Assembly: GCF_022682495.2 (NCBI RefSeq)
Contig: NC_071397.1
Location: forward strand, 19,292,739-19,356,738
DNA: 64,000 nucleotides
Direction of reading: 5' to 3'
Source of the DNA: Desmodus rotundus
Lineage: Eukaryota; Chordata; Mammalia; Chiroptera; Phyllostomidae
Shown: positions 55,935 through 64,000 of the stretch, piece after piece
Layout of the letters: each line of letters starts with the position of its first letter
Numbering within the stretch: the first letter of the stretch is position 1
The notes under the pieces: model-generated
Told to the model about the DNA's origin: nothing
Database searches by the model: none
Seen by the model: only the letters and a program-made list of their open reading frames with translations
Position numbers and translations under genes: made by a program

Positions 55935-58900
55935 ATGGCAATGAATAACTACCTATCGATAATAACCTTAAACGTAAATGGATTAAATGCTCCAATCAAA
56001 AGACATAGAACAGCTGAATGGATAAGAAAACATGACCCACACATATGCTGCCTACAAGAAACCCATCTCAGGACAAAAGACTTACACAGACTGAAAGTGA
56101 AGGGCTGGAAACAAATCTTCCAAGCAAACGGACAGGAAAAAAAAGCAGGGGTAGCAATACTCATATCTGACAAAATAGACTTCCAAAGAAGGGCCATAAA
56201 GAGAGACCCAGAAGGTCACTTCATAATACTCAAAGGAAGAATCCACCAAGAAGACATAAACATTGTAAATATATATGCACCCAACATAGGAGCACCCAAA
56301 TACATAAAGAAAATCTTGGAGGATTTCAAGAAAGATATTGACAGCAACACAATTATAGTAGGGGATTTTAACACCCCACTATCAAAAATGGACAGGTCTT
56401 CCAAACAAAAGATCAACAAAGATATTGTGTCACTTAACAATACCTTAGAGGAAATGGACTTAACTGATATATACAGAGCTTTTCATCCCAAAGAAGCAAA
56501 ATACACGTTCTTTTCAAGTGTCCATGGAACTTTTTCAAAGATAGACCACATGATAGGACACAAAGCAAGCCTCAACAAATTCAAGAAAATTGAAATCATA
56601 TCAAGCATCTTCTCTGACCACAAGGGTCTGAAACTAGAAACCAACGCCAAGGGTAAAAACCCAAAACACTCAAAAGCATGGAGACTGAATAGCATGCTAT
56701 TAAACAATGAATGGGTCAAGAATGAGATTAGGGAAGAAATCAAAAACTTCCTGGAAACAAATGAAAACAAACTCACAACAACCCAAAACCTATGGGACAC
56801 AGCAAAGGCAGTCCTGAGAGGGAAGTTCATAGCAATACAGGCCTACCTTAAGAAGTTAGAAACAGTTCACACAAACAACCTAACCCTATGCCTACAAGAA
56901 CTGGAGGAACAACAACAAAGACAGCCCAGAGCAAGCAGAAGGAAGGAAATAACCAAGATCAGAGCAGAACTAAATGACATAGAGACTAAAAGCACAATTG
57001 TAAGGATCAATGAATCCAGGAGCTGGTTCTTTGAAAAGATAAACAAAATCGACAAGCCTTTAAGTAGGCTCATCAAGAAAAAAAGAGAGAGGATCCAAAT
57101 AAACAGAATTAGAAATGAAAGTGGAGAGATTACAACTGATACCACAGAAATACAAAGGATCGTAAGAAATTACTATGAAGACCTGTATGCTAAGAAATTT
57201 GAAAACCTAGATGAAATGGACACATTTCTAGAAAAATATAATCTTCCAAAACTGAATGAAGAAGAAGCAGAAAACCTGAACAGACCAATATCAGCAAAGG
57301 AAATTGAAGCAGTCATCAAGAAACTCCCATCACACAAAAGCCCTGGACCAGATGGTTTCACAGGAGATTTCTACAAAGCATTTAAGGAAGAACTAACCCC
57401 TATCCTTCACAGACTATTCGAAAAAATCCAAACTGATGGAAGACTCCCAAACTCTTTTTATGAAGCCAACATCATCTTAATCCCAAAACCAGATAAAGAC
57501 ACAACGAAGAAAGAAAACTTCAGGCCAATATCGCTGATGAACATAGACGCTAAAATTCTCAACAAAATATTAGCAAACCGCATCCAGCAATATATTAAAA
57601 AGATCATACACCATGACCAAGTGGGATTCATCCCAGGGATGCAAGGTTGGTACAATATTCGCAAATCAATAAACATAATACATCACATCAACAACAGCAA
57701 AGACAAAAATCACATGATCATATCAATAGATGCGGAAAAAGCATTTGATAAGATACAGCACCCATTTCTGATAAAAACACTCAGCAAAGTGGGAATAAAG
57801 GGAGCAGTCCTCAACATAATTAAGGCCATATATGAGAGACCTACAGCCAACATCACACTCAATGGACAAAAACTTAGAGCTTTCCCACTAAGATCAGGAA
57901 CAAGACAAGGATGCCCTCTCTCACCACTCCTATTCAACATAGTATTGGAAGTCCTAGCCACAGCAATCAGACAAGAAAAAGCAATAAAAGGCATCCAAAT
58001 TGGAAAGGAGGAAATGAAACTGTCACTGTTTGCAGACGACATGATAGTGTACATGGAAAACCCTATAGACTCCACTCAAAAACTACTCGACCTAATAAAT
58101 GAATTTGGCAAAACAGCTGGATACAAAGTCAATACCCAGAAATCAAAGGCATTCCTGTACACCAGCAACGAAACTGCAGAAACAGAAATCAGGAAAAAAA
58201 TCCCATTCGATATAGCAACAAGAAAAATAAAGTACCTAGGAATAAACCTAACCAAGGAGGTAAAAGACCTGTACTCAGAAAACTACACAACACTGAAGAA
58301 AGAAATTAAGGAAGATACAAACAAATGGAAGCATGTACCATGTTCATGGATTGGAAGAATCAACATTATCAAAATGGCCATACTACCCAAAGCAATTTAT
58401 AGATTCAATGCAATCCCTATTAGAGTACCCATGACATATTTCACAGATATAGAACAAACATTGCAGAAATTCATATGGAACCATAAACGACCTCGAATAG
58501 CTGCAGCAATTTTGAGAAAGAAAAACAAAGCAGGAGGGATCACAATACCTGATATCAAACTGTATTACAAGGCCACTGTAATCAAAACAGCCTGGTACTG
58601 GCATAAAAACAGGCACATAGACCAATGGAACAGAATAGAGAGCCCAGAAATAAACTCAAGTCTATACGATCAATTAATATTTGACAAAGGAGGCAGGAGC
58701 ATAAAATGGAGCAAAAACAGCCTCTTCAACAGATGGTGTTGGGAGATCTGGACAGCTACGTGCAAAAAAATGAAACTCGATCACCAACTTACTCCATACA
58801 CGAAAATAAACTCAAGATGGATAAAAGACTTAAATATAAGCCGTAACACCATAAAAGTCCTTGAGGAAAACATTGGCAGGAAAATCTCAGACATTCCACA

Positions 58901-59756
58901 CAGCAACATCCTCACAGACACATCCCCTAAAGCAAGGGACATAAAGGAAAGAATAAACAAATGGGACCTCATCAAAATAAAAAGCTTCTGCATGGCTAAA
59001 GAAAACAGCACCAAATTACAAAGAGTACCAACAGTATGGGAAAACATATTTGCCAACGATACCTCAGACAAGGGCCTGATCTCCAAAATATATAAAGAAC
59101 TCACTCGACTCCACTCCAGGAAGACAAACAACCCAATTAAAAAATGGGCAAAGGACTTGAACAGACACTTCTCCAAGGAAGACATACAGAGGGCCCAGAG
59201 ACATATGAAAAGATGCTCAGCATCACTAGCCATCAGAGAGATGCAAATTAAAACCACAATGAGGTACCATCTCACACCAGTCAGAATGGCCAACATAAAC
59301 AAATCCACAAACAAATGTTGGAGAGGATGCGGAGAAAAGGGAACCCTTGTGCACTGTTGGTGGGAATGCAGACTGGTGAGGCCACTGTGGAAAACAGTAT
59401 GGAATTTCCTCAGAAAACTAAAAATGGAACTGCCCTTTGACCCAGTAATTCCGCTGCTGGGATTATACCCTAAGAACACTGAAACACCAATCCAAAAGAA
59501 CCTATGCACCCCAATGTTCATAGCAGCACAATTTACAATAGCCAAGTACTGGAAGCAACCGAAGTGCCCATCAGCAAACGAGTGGATCCAAAAACTATGG
59601 TATATTTACACAATGGAATTCTACGCAGCAGAGAGAAAGAAGGAGCTTATACCCTTTGCAACAGCATGGATGAAACTGGAGAGCATTATGCTAAGTGAAA
59701 TAAGCCAGGAAGTGAGGGACAAGTACCATATGATCTCACCTTTAACTGGAACATAA
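55935..59756 (+). CDS. L1 ORF2 protein (ORF2p): endonuclease and reverse transcriptase
   Basis: 1273 aa, close to the human 1275. ORF2p nicks genomic DNA and primes reverse transcription of L1 RNA at the nick. The APE-type endonuclease (1-~238) keeps N13 (TLNVNGL), E42 (QETH), Y114 (NIYAPN), D144 and N146 (GDFNTPL), D204 (KIDH), D228 and H229 (SDHKG). The RT has D599 in [26 protein letters not shown] (654-668) and the catalytic FADD (699-702). The Cys-rich region is C1128-x3-C1132-x7-H1140-C1141-x3-C1145. An in-frame TAG lies at 55926-55928, so the ATG at 55935 is the first available; a second ATG is codon 3. ORF2 follows ORF1 after 46 nt in another frame, so translation depends on reinitiation, as in other L1s. 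Confidence 0.97.
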   Translation: MAMNNYLSIITLNVNGLNAPIKRHRTAEWIRKHDPHICCLQETHLRTKDLHRLKVKGWKQIFQANGQEKKAGVAILISDKIDFQRRAIKRDPEGHFIILKGRIHQEDINIVNIYAPNIGAPKYIKKILEDFKKDIDSNTIIVGDFNTPLSKMDRSSKQKINKDIVSLNNTLEEMDLTDIYRAFHPKEAKYTFFSSVHGTFSKIDHMIGHKASLNKFKKIEIISSIFSDHKGLKLETNAKGKNPKHSKAWRLNSMLLNNEWVKNEIREEIKNFLETNENKLTTTQNLWDTAKAVLRGKFIAIQAYLKKLETVHTNNLTLCLQELEEQQQRQPRASRRKEITKIRAELNDIETKSTIVRINESRSWFFEKINKIDKPLSRLIKKKRERIQINRIRNESGEITTDTTEIQRIVRNYYEDLYAKKFENLDEMDTFLEKYNLPKLNEEEAENLNRPISAKEIEAVIKKLPSHKSPGPDGFTGDFYKAFKEELTPILHRLFEKIQTDGRLPNSFYEANIILIPKPDKDTTKKENFRPISLMNIDAKILNKILANRIQQYIKKIIHHDQVGFIPGMQGWYNIRKSINIIHHINNSKDKNHMIISIDAEKAFDKIQHPFLIKTLSKVGIKGAVLNIIKAIYERPTANITLNGQKLRAFPLRSGTRQGCPLSPLLFNIVLEVLATAIRQEKAIKGIQIGKEEMKLSLFADDMIVYMENPIDSTQKLLDLINEFGKTAGYKVNTQKSKAFLYTSNETAETEIRKKIPFDIATRKIKYLGINLTKEVKDLYSENYTTLKKEIKEDTNKWKHVPCSWIGRINIIKMAILPKAIYRFNAIPIRVPMTYFTDIEQTLQKFIWNHKRPRIAAAILRKKNKAGGITIPDIKLYYKATVIKTAWYWHKNRHIDQWNRIESPEINSSLYDQLIFDKGGRSIKWSKNSLFNRWCWEIWTATCKKMKLDHQLTPYTKINSRWIKDLNISRNTIKVLEENIGRKISDIPHSNILTDTSPKARDIKERINKWDLIKIKSFCMAKENSTKLQRVPTVWENIFANDTSDKGLISKIYKELTRLHSRKTNNPIKKWAKDLNRHFSKEDIQRAQRHMKRCSASLAIREMQIKTTMRYHLTPVRMANINKSTNKCWRGCGEKGTLVHCWWECRLVRPLWKTVWNFLRKLKMELPFDPVIPLLGLYPKNTETPIQKNLCTPMFIAAQFTIAKYWKQPKCPSANEWIQKLWYIYTMEFYAAERKKELIPFATAWMKLESIMLSEISQEVRDKYHMISPLTGT

Positions 59757-60068
59757 GCAATAGAAGAAAAAAGCAAACAAAATATAACCAGAGACATTGA
59801 ACTTAAGAACAATCTAACAATAGCCAGGGCGGGGGTGGGGGGTGGGGGCGGGGATAGTGGGAAGAGGGTATTACAGGAACTACTATAAAGGACACATGGA
59901 CAAAACCAAGGGGGAGGGTGGAGAGGGGGGAGGGAGGTGGGTTCACCTGGGGTGAGGTAGAGGGATGGGGAGAAAAGGCATACAACTGTAATTGCATAAC
60001 AATAAAAATAAAAAAAAAAATAAAAATTAAAAAAAAAAATAAAAAAATTTAAAGGAAAAAAAAAAAAA
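59757..60068 (+). terminator. L1 3'UTR, G-rich tracts, poly(A) signal and tail
   Basis: Two G-rich blocks: 59827-59853 (CGGGGGTGGGGGGTGGGGGCGGGG-like) and 59909-59941 (AGGGGGAGGGTGGAGAGGGG-like), each with four or more G-runs, able to form G-quadruplexes. Then GGCATACAACTGTAATTGCAT, AATAAA (60001) and a tail of A broken by T. A G-rich 3'UTR stretch is a known feature of mammalian L1s. Confidence 0.85.
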
Positions 60069-60085
60069 AACATTAATGGTTTTGT
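60069..60085. repeat. Target-site duplication, right copy (L1)
   Basis: AACATTAATGGTTTTGT, identical to 53255-53271. Only 60071-60085 is unambiguous because the preceding A's merge with the tail. Confidence 0.95.
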
Positions 60086-60305
60086 AATATACTGTATATA
60101 TGTGTATATATATATATATGTTTTTTCTTATTACTTGTAGTCTGCTATATTAAGTGATTGTTAAAAAATATTTTTTGTAGAAAATGATGAATTAAGCAGA
60201 AAGTTTATTCCCAAACTCTTCAAAGATTATTACAAACACAAAGTATCCTTTTGAAAGTGGCTCAAATTAAACCAAAGGCACATCATCAAAGTAAAACATG
60301 ACATT
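60086..60305. other. Short unique spacer with (TA)n
   Basis: Separates two young L1 insertions; contains TATATATGTGTATATATATATATATG (about 60096-60120). Confidence 0.7.
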
Positions 60306-60320
60306 AAGAATTCATTTAGG
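60306..60320. repeat. Target-site duplication, left copy (second L1)
   Basis: AAGAATTCATTTAGG, repeated exactly at 61217-61231. Confidence 0.93.
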
Positions 60321-61216
60321 GGTTGCATTGAATCTATAAATTGCTTTGGGTAGTATGGCCATTTTGATGATGTTAATTCTTCCAATCCATGAGCATGGTA
60401 CATGCTTCCATTTGTTTGTGTCTTCCTTAATTTCTTTCTTCAGTGTTGTGTAGTTTTCTGAGGATAGATCTTTTACCTCCTTGGTTAGGTTTATTCCTAG
60501 GTACTTTATTTTTCTTGTTGCTATATCAAATGGGATTTTTTTTTCCTGATTTCTGTTTCTTCAGTTTCGTTGTTGGTGTACAGGAATGCCTTTGATTTCT
60601 GAGTATTGACTTTGTATCCAGCTGTTTTGCCAAATTCATTTATTAGGTCGAGTAGTTTTTTGGTGGAGTTATACCTTAAGAACCCTGAAACACCAATCCA
60701 AAAGAACCTATGCACCCCAATGTTCATAGCAGCACAATTTACAATAGCCAAATACTGGAAGCAACCTAAGTGCCCATCAGCAAATGAGTGGATCCAAAAA
60801 CTATGGTATATTTACACAATGGAATTCTACACAGCAGAGAGAAAGAAGGAGCTTATACTCTTTGCAACAGCATGGATGGAACTGGAGAGCATTATGCTAA
60901 GTGAAATAAGCCAGGTGGTGAGGGACAAATACCATATGATCTCACCTTTAACTGGAACATAAGCAATGGAAGAAAAAAGCAAACAAAATATAACCAGAGA
61001 CATTGAAGTTAAGAACAATCTAACAATAGCCAGGGGGGAGTGGGGTGGGGACAGTGGGAAGAGGGGATTACAGGAACTACTATAAAGGACACATGGACAA
61101 AATCAAGGGGGAGAGTGGAGGTGAGGGAGGGAGGTGGGTTCAGCTGGGGTGGGGTGGAGGGATGGGGAGAAAAGGCATACAACTGTAATTGAATAACAAT
61201 AAAATTTTTTTTAAAA
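60321..61216 (+). mobile_element. 5'-truncated L1 with twin-priming inversion
   Basis: 60321-60660 is the reverse complement of ORF2 sequence equivalent to 58078-58415 of the intact copy. At about 60661-60669 it switches to forward orientation at the equivalent of 59463 and runs through the ORF2 C-terminus, 3'UTR, AATAAA (61199-61204) and tail, leaving out about 1.05 kb of ORF2. The forward ORF2 end (to [10 protein letters not shown] at about 60957) is nearly identical to that of the full-length copy, so it is young. The tail is odd: AAAATTTTTTTTAAAAAAG. A perfect 15-bp target duplication flanks it. Chimeric ORFs across the switch (60521-60751 minus; 60606-60962 plus) are not genes. Confidence 0.95.
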
Positions 61217-61231
61217 AAGAATTCATTTAGG
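61217..61231. repeat. Target-site duplication, right copy (second L1)
   Basis: AAGAATTCATTTAGG. Confidence 0.93.
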
Positions 61232-61879
61232 TTGCAAAATTTTCAGATCACTTTGTTTTCAGTCACTTGCAATGTTCTGTAAGTCACATTTTAAATAGTT
61301 TTTAAAGACATGAAGTAGTGTACTATTGTTCGTAAAGTGCAAGCACAACTCTAGAGGAACTTAGGAAGAGCTGTGCGTCACACACAGAATGGGGAGATAT
61401 GATACATGACACATTAATCCTTCCAACAAGTTTGCTAAGGAACAGCTTCCATATTTAGTGTTAAAAATAAAACAGTCTTCTCACTTACAAAAATGAAGAC
61501 ATCATTTGATTAATAAAGCCTATTCTTCCCACAATTTTACACTGGCTTTTCTTCATTTAGAAATTGTAAATTCACGAGAAAAGGGCAAATTTTGTTATGG
61601 TGTAAAAATCTTAGGAACAACAAAATTCTAAATATTGAATTTTTTAATAAACAATAATGGTTTCCTTTCCAAAATGTAGTCATCCAGTAAATAAAACATG
61701 CATAATATTCGAGGTATAGAAACACTAGTAATTCCCTCGTGAAAGAGGTGCATTTTTGTATATTTGGTGGTAAGGTTTTTGTCTTAAGTATAAAGCACTT
61801 CACCAAACAAACTGGACAATTATTATTTAAAAGTCTACTCCTTCACCCAGTTTCCTTATTTGAGTTGAAATTCATCAAT
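61232..61879. other. No gene; may include 3'UTR of the pseudogene
   Basis: AT-rich. The minus strand could be the continuing 3'UTR of the GNG10-like pseudogene, but I see no unambiguous A-tail or duplication. Confidence 0.4.
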
Positions 61880-62231
61880 TTCTGTAGAATTTTGGCGATA
61901 GGACCAGGTCACCGGAAAGGTCTGAAATGCCTAAAACTCATTTGGTTAGGGAAAAATGCTTTCTTGGGACTCGGAGGCAGGCATTCATCACTATGTGTCT
62001 GAAAGCATTCCTGGGCCCACTTCTTTCCCGTGTTCAGAGGAAGCACAGGATCTGGGCTCCGGGAAGGGGCTGCTTCCCGCTCTTGCAGGCCTTCTGCATG
62101 CAGTACTGTTGAAGTTCTGCATCCGCCTGAGAGGCCTTGATCCTCTCCACCGCGGCCTCCAGCTTAAGCTGCTCCGCCGGACGCTGCAGGGCGTTCATGC
62201 TGGCCCCAGCGAACAGGGCGGCGGCACTGCA
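61880..62231 (-). pseudogene. GNG10: Processed pseudogene of G-protein gamma-10 subunit
   Basis: The minus strand from 62198 encodes a 54-codon frame containing [20 protein letters not shown] and [15 protein letters not shown], clearly like GNG10, a small membrane-anchored subunit that pairs with G-beta in heterotrimeric G proteins. The normal initiation region is altered: the residue before GAS is not Met, and the ATG at 62198 is internal. About 9 residues after CMQ-ACK are missing. A frameshift there reads the rest in another frame, although the DNA still spells CCGGAGCCCAGATCCTGTGCT (NPFREPRSCA in GNG10). A further 1-base loss destroys the C-terminal CaaX box that would be prenylated, and the frame stops at 62034. 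No introns and 3'UTR-like sequence follow, so it is a retrocopy. Non-functional. Confidence 0.85.
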
Positions 62232-62453
62232 CCTAAAAAATATTTTGATAGCATAAATCCTTCTGACAAGTCAAGAAGACCATTTGTATTATTTTTAAAA
62301 AATTAAAATTTTTTTCTAACACCTTTGAAGTATCTTCAGTGGTTGCATATATTTTGCAGGAGAAAAACATTGATATTAGGCGGGAAGTATCAGAAAGTGA
62401 CAGAGGGTAACAATACAAATGGCTACTTTTGCTCCCAGAGCAAACTAAGTAAA

Positions 62454-62458
<5 letters not shown>
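62232..62458. other. Flanking sequence, nothing recognised
   Basis: 5' flank of the pseudogene; AAAATATTTTGATAG at 62238 weakly resembles TAAATATTGAATT at 61629, a possible but unproven target duplication. Confidence 0.35.
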
Positions 62459-62499
<41 letters not shown>

Positions 62500-62660
62500 T
62501 AAGAATATGTACATATGTATATGTGTGCATATATATGTATTTGTGTATGTGTATATATATCCATATGTGTATATATATCCATATATATATATTCTGTATA
62601 TATGTGTATATACACATATCCATATATGTGTATATATATATTCTGTGTACACACACATAT
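62459..62660. repeat. (TA)n and TATATG/CATATA satellite-like microsatellite
   Basis: (TA)~18 at 62461-62498, then about 160 bp built from TGTGTATATATATCCATAT units (about 62547-62660). The Y/I-rich ORFs in this part are products of it. Confidence 0.95.
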
Positions 62661-64000
62661 CCTTAGACTTAGATATTCAAACCTGGTAGCTATTGTTTCA
62701 GTTTATTCTTTTAAAAAGAAGAGATTTTTGGAACAATTGACGTTTGCGTTTTCAATGGACTCTATACTGGCTCATGAATTATATAACTGATATTTGAAGA
62801 GGGAGTGGGTAAAGGAAGAGTGATTGTTTTCTTTATAGGCATCAGAGGGAAAATAAGTAAAAGAAACATACAAAGTTGACCATGGAAAAGACTAGCAACA
62901 TGTACCATTTGTGATGCTAACTGGTGATGTCCAAGGGACCAGGTCACATCCATTTGGCTGTTGAAGGCAGAGCTTCCCTAAAGAGAACAAATGTTTTTAC
63001 CTTTACTCTTACTGGGAGTAGGTAAGTTGTGGGGCAGGAATAAGTTAGCAGGATTTAAACACTGAGAGTCAAATAAAAAAGTGGGGAAAAAATGTAATGC
63101 CTTTAGCTGAGGAGTTTATTGCCAGGTTATCAGGAGTTGAGAGACCTAATGTCATTGGTGATGGTGGTGAATTCCTCCTGGCTATTGAAGGAGGTCAGCA
63201 TGCGAGGCAGGAATTTGTTCAGGTAAGGGAGCTGGTGGATCCCTTGGGTGCTAGTCAAGTCGCAGTGGTAGTGACCAGTAAGAATAGAGCTTTGGTCAAT
63301 AGAAACAATGTTGCCATCATAGCAGCAAGATGTAGAAATGGTTACAAAATCCTATGGGTCTTATTTCTAAGCTCATGTAAGAAAAGTACCCAAGAAACCC
63401 CCAGAATTAGCTTACGTGTGTTTTGATCGGAACTAATTTCTGCCATTAGGTTGTTTTCAAGGTAATTTGTGCATAAAAAAAATTAAGACCTTTGTACGCA
63501 TAGGTCTGTAGGTCTATGACATAGAAAGTATAGGGGGATGAGATCACATTTCCCAGAAAAAAGCCAAGGAATAAGCCAGCTCCGTTCAAGTGAGCTCTGT
63601 AAGCTGGTGGACCACACAGCATCTCCTGCGTGAGTTTTGTCTAGAATGCAGAGCTCTGGCTGAACGTGATCATTTTTCCCACTTCAGGAATAACTAGGAA
63701 AACATGCAGATTGAATACTCCACTTATCTTTAGTATGTTTGAGTACTTGTAACAACAAATAGATTTAGGAGGTGAGAATTCAAGAAATGTTAGAAATGTT
63801 AGATTAGTTGTTCCAAATTTCAAATTAGTTAAACTCAATGTTAACAAAAGTACTATACCTTACAGAAAGTTGTATAAAGAATTTATCTGGCTTTTGGATT
63901 CTTTAACATTACAAAATAATTTTTAAATTAGTCACTAGGATACCCTTATACTATTAAAATAGATAATAAACAAAATTTACATTATTTTCTATCTGGAGAT
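62661..64000. other. Unique sequence with one unexplained ORF
   Basis: No repeat recognised. The plus ORF 63097-63426 (109 aa) has no family motif; the minus strand of the same DNA encodes hydrophobic stretches (ATLFLLTKALFLLVTTTAT) broken by stops, so an old retrocopy is possible. See findings. Confidence 0.3.

Larger units (their letters stand above)
53272..60068 (+). mobile_element. Full-length LINE-1 with intact ORF1 and ORF2
   Basis: A complete non-LTR retrotransposon of about 6.8 kb bounded by a perfect 15-17 bp target duplication. Order: 5'UTR of 1.68 kb (53272-54955), ORF1 (54956-55888), a 46-nt spacer, ORF2 (55935-59756), 3'UTR (59757-60000), AATAAA (60001-60006) and an A-rich tail to about 60068. 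Both ORFs are open with no stop or frameshift, the duplication is perfect and the tail is still long, so insertion was recent and the copy may be competent to move. Whether it can move is inferred from sequence only. Confidence 0.97.

Noticed and set aside
58781..59545. 254-codon minus-strand ORF
   Set aside because: Exact antisense of the L1 ORF2 C-terminal part. ORF2 codon bias keeps this frame open; the composition is hydrophobic and repeat-like with no family.
60606..60962. 118-codon plus ORF as a separate gene
   Set aside because: Chimera across the twin-priming junction of a truncated L1; its C-terminal half is L1 ORF2.
62233..62790. Tyr/Ile-rich ORFs
   Set aside because: Products of the (TA)n/TGTATATATCC repeat.
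1..64000. Helitron (HeliBat) or piggyBat elements
   Set aside because: I looked for the typical bat rolling-circle and piggyBac end motifs and saw none, which mildly argues against a Myotis-type vespertilionid, but absence in 64 kb is weak.
1..64000. CRISPR arrays, operons, ribosome-binding sites, origins
   Set aside because: Not expected in mammalian nuclear DNA, and no spaced direct repeats of that kind were seen; tandem arrays are microsatellites or SINE tails.

Overview
This is a stretch of mammalian, almost certainly bat, nuclear DNA with no recognisable host protein-coding exon. The host assignment rests on at least five copies of the tRNA-derived VES SINE, whose head reads GCCCTGGCTGGTGTGGCTCAG. 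VES is characteristic of yangochiropteran bats. The rest is ordinary mammalian intergenic or intronic sequence: AT-rich unique DNA crowded with LINE-1, LINE-2, MIR, MaLR and ERV LTRs, Tigger, MER5 and mariner remnants. I cannot name the species.

The centrepiece is at 53272-60068: a full-length, apparently intact LINE-1 on the plus strand. It has a 5'UTR with a YY1-like start motif, a GC-rich array of degenerate monomer-like repeats and a long T/pyrimidine tract. ORF1 (310 aa) and ORF2 (1273 aa) are uninterrupted, and the visible endonuclease, reverse transcriptase and Cys-rich motifs are conserved. The element ends in a G-rich 3'UTR, AATAAA and an A-rich tail, and has perfect 15-17 bp target-site duplications. 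About 220 bp downstream is a second young L1 insertion (60321-61216) with a twin-priming inversion and its own 15 bp duplication.

Layout: 1-9000 holds a MaLR LTR, an internally deleted mariner with both ends (1291-1849) and a long series of ancient antisense L1M fragments, one interrupted by a solo LTR that itself carries a VES. 9107-10054 is a decayed Tigger. 10360-12535 is an antisense L1 split by a 1.09-kb solo LTR with a CATG duplication. 12870-15480 is a complex of LTR-derived sequence containing a large inverted repeat, one arm of which is split by another LTR. 15480-30500 is MIR, L2, VES, a 75-bp micro-L1 and unique DNA. 30512-31050 is a second, unrelated internally deleted mariner. 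31050-53250 is mostly L2, L1M, MIR, VES, MER5A-like and AT-rich unique sequence. 61880-62231 (minus strand) is a processed pseudogene of the G-protein gamma-10 subunit (GNG10).

Only the intact L1 encodes proteins likely to be functional. Its ORF1 and ORF2 products form the ribonucleoprotein that copies L1 RNA. L1 machinery is also the probable source of the twin-primed L1, the micro-L1, the VES insertions and the GNG10 pseudogene seen in the same window. Family names for old repeats come from remembered consensus features and not from a library search.
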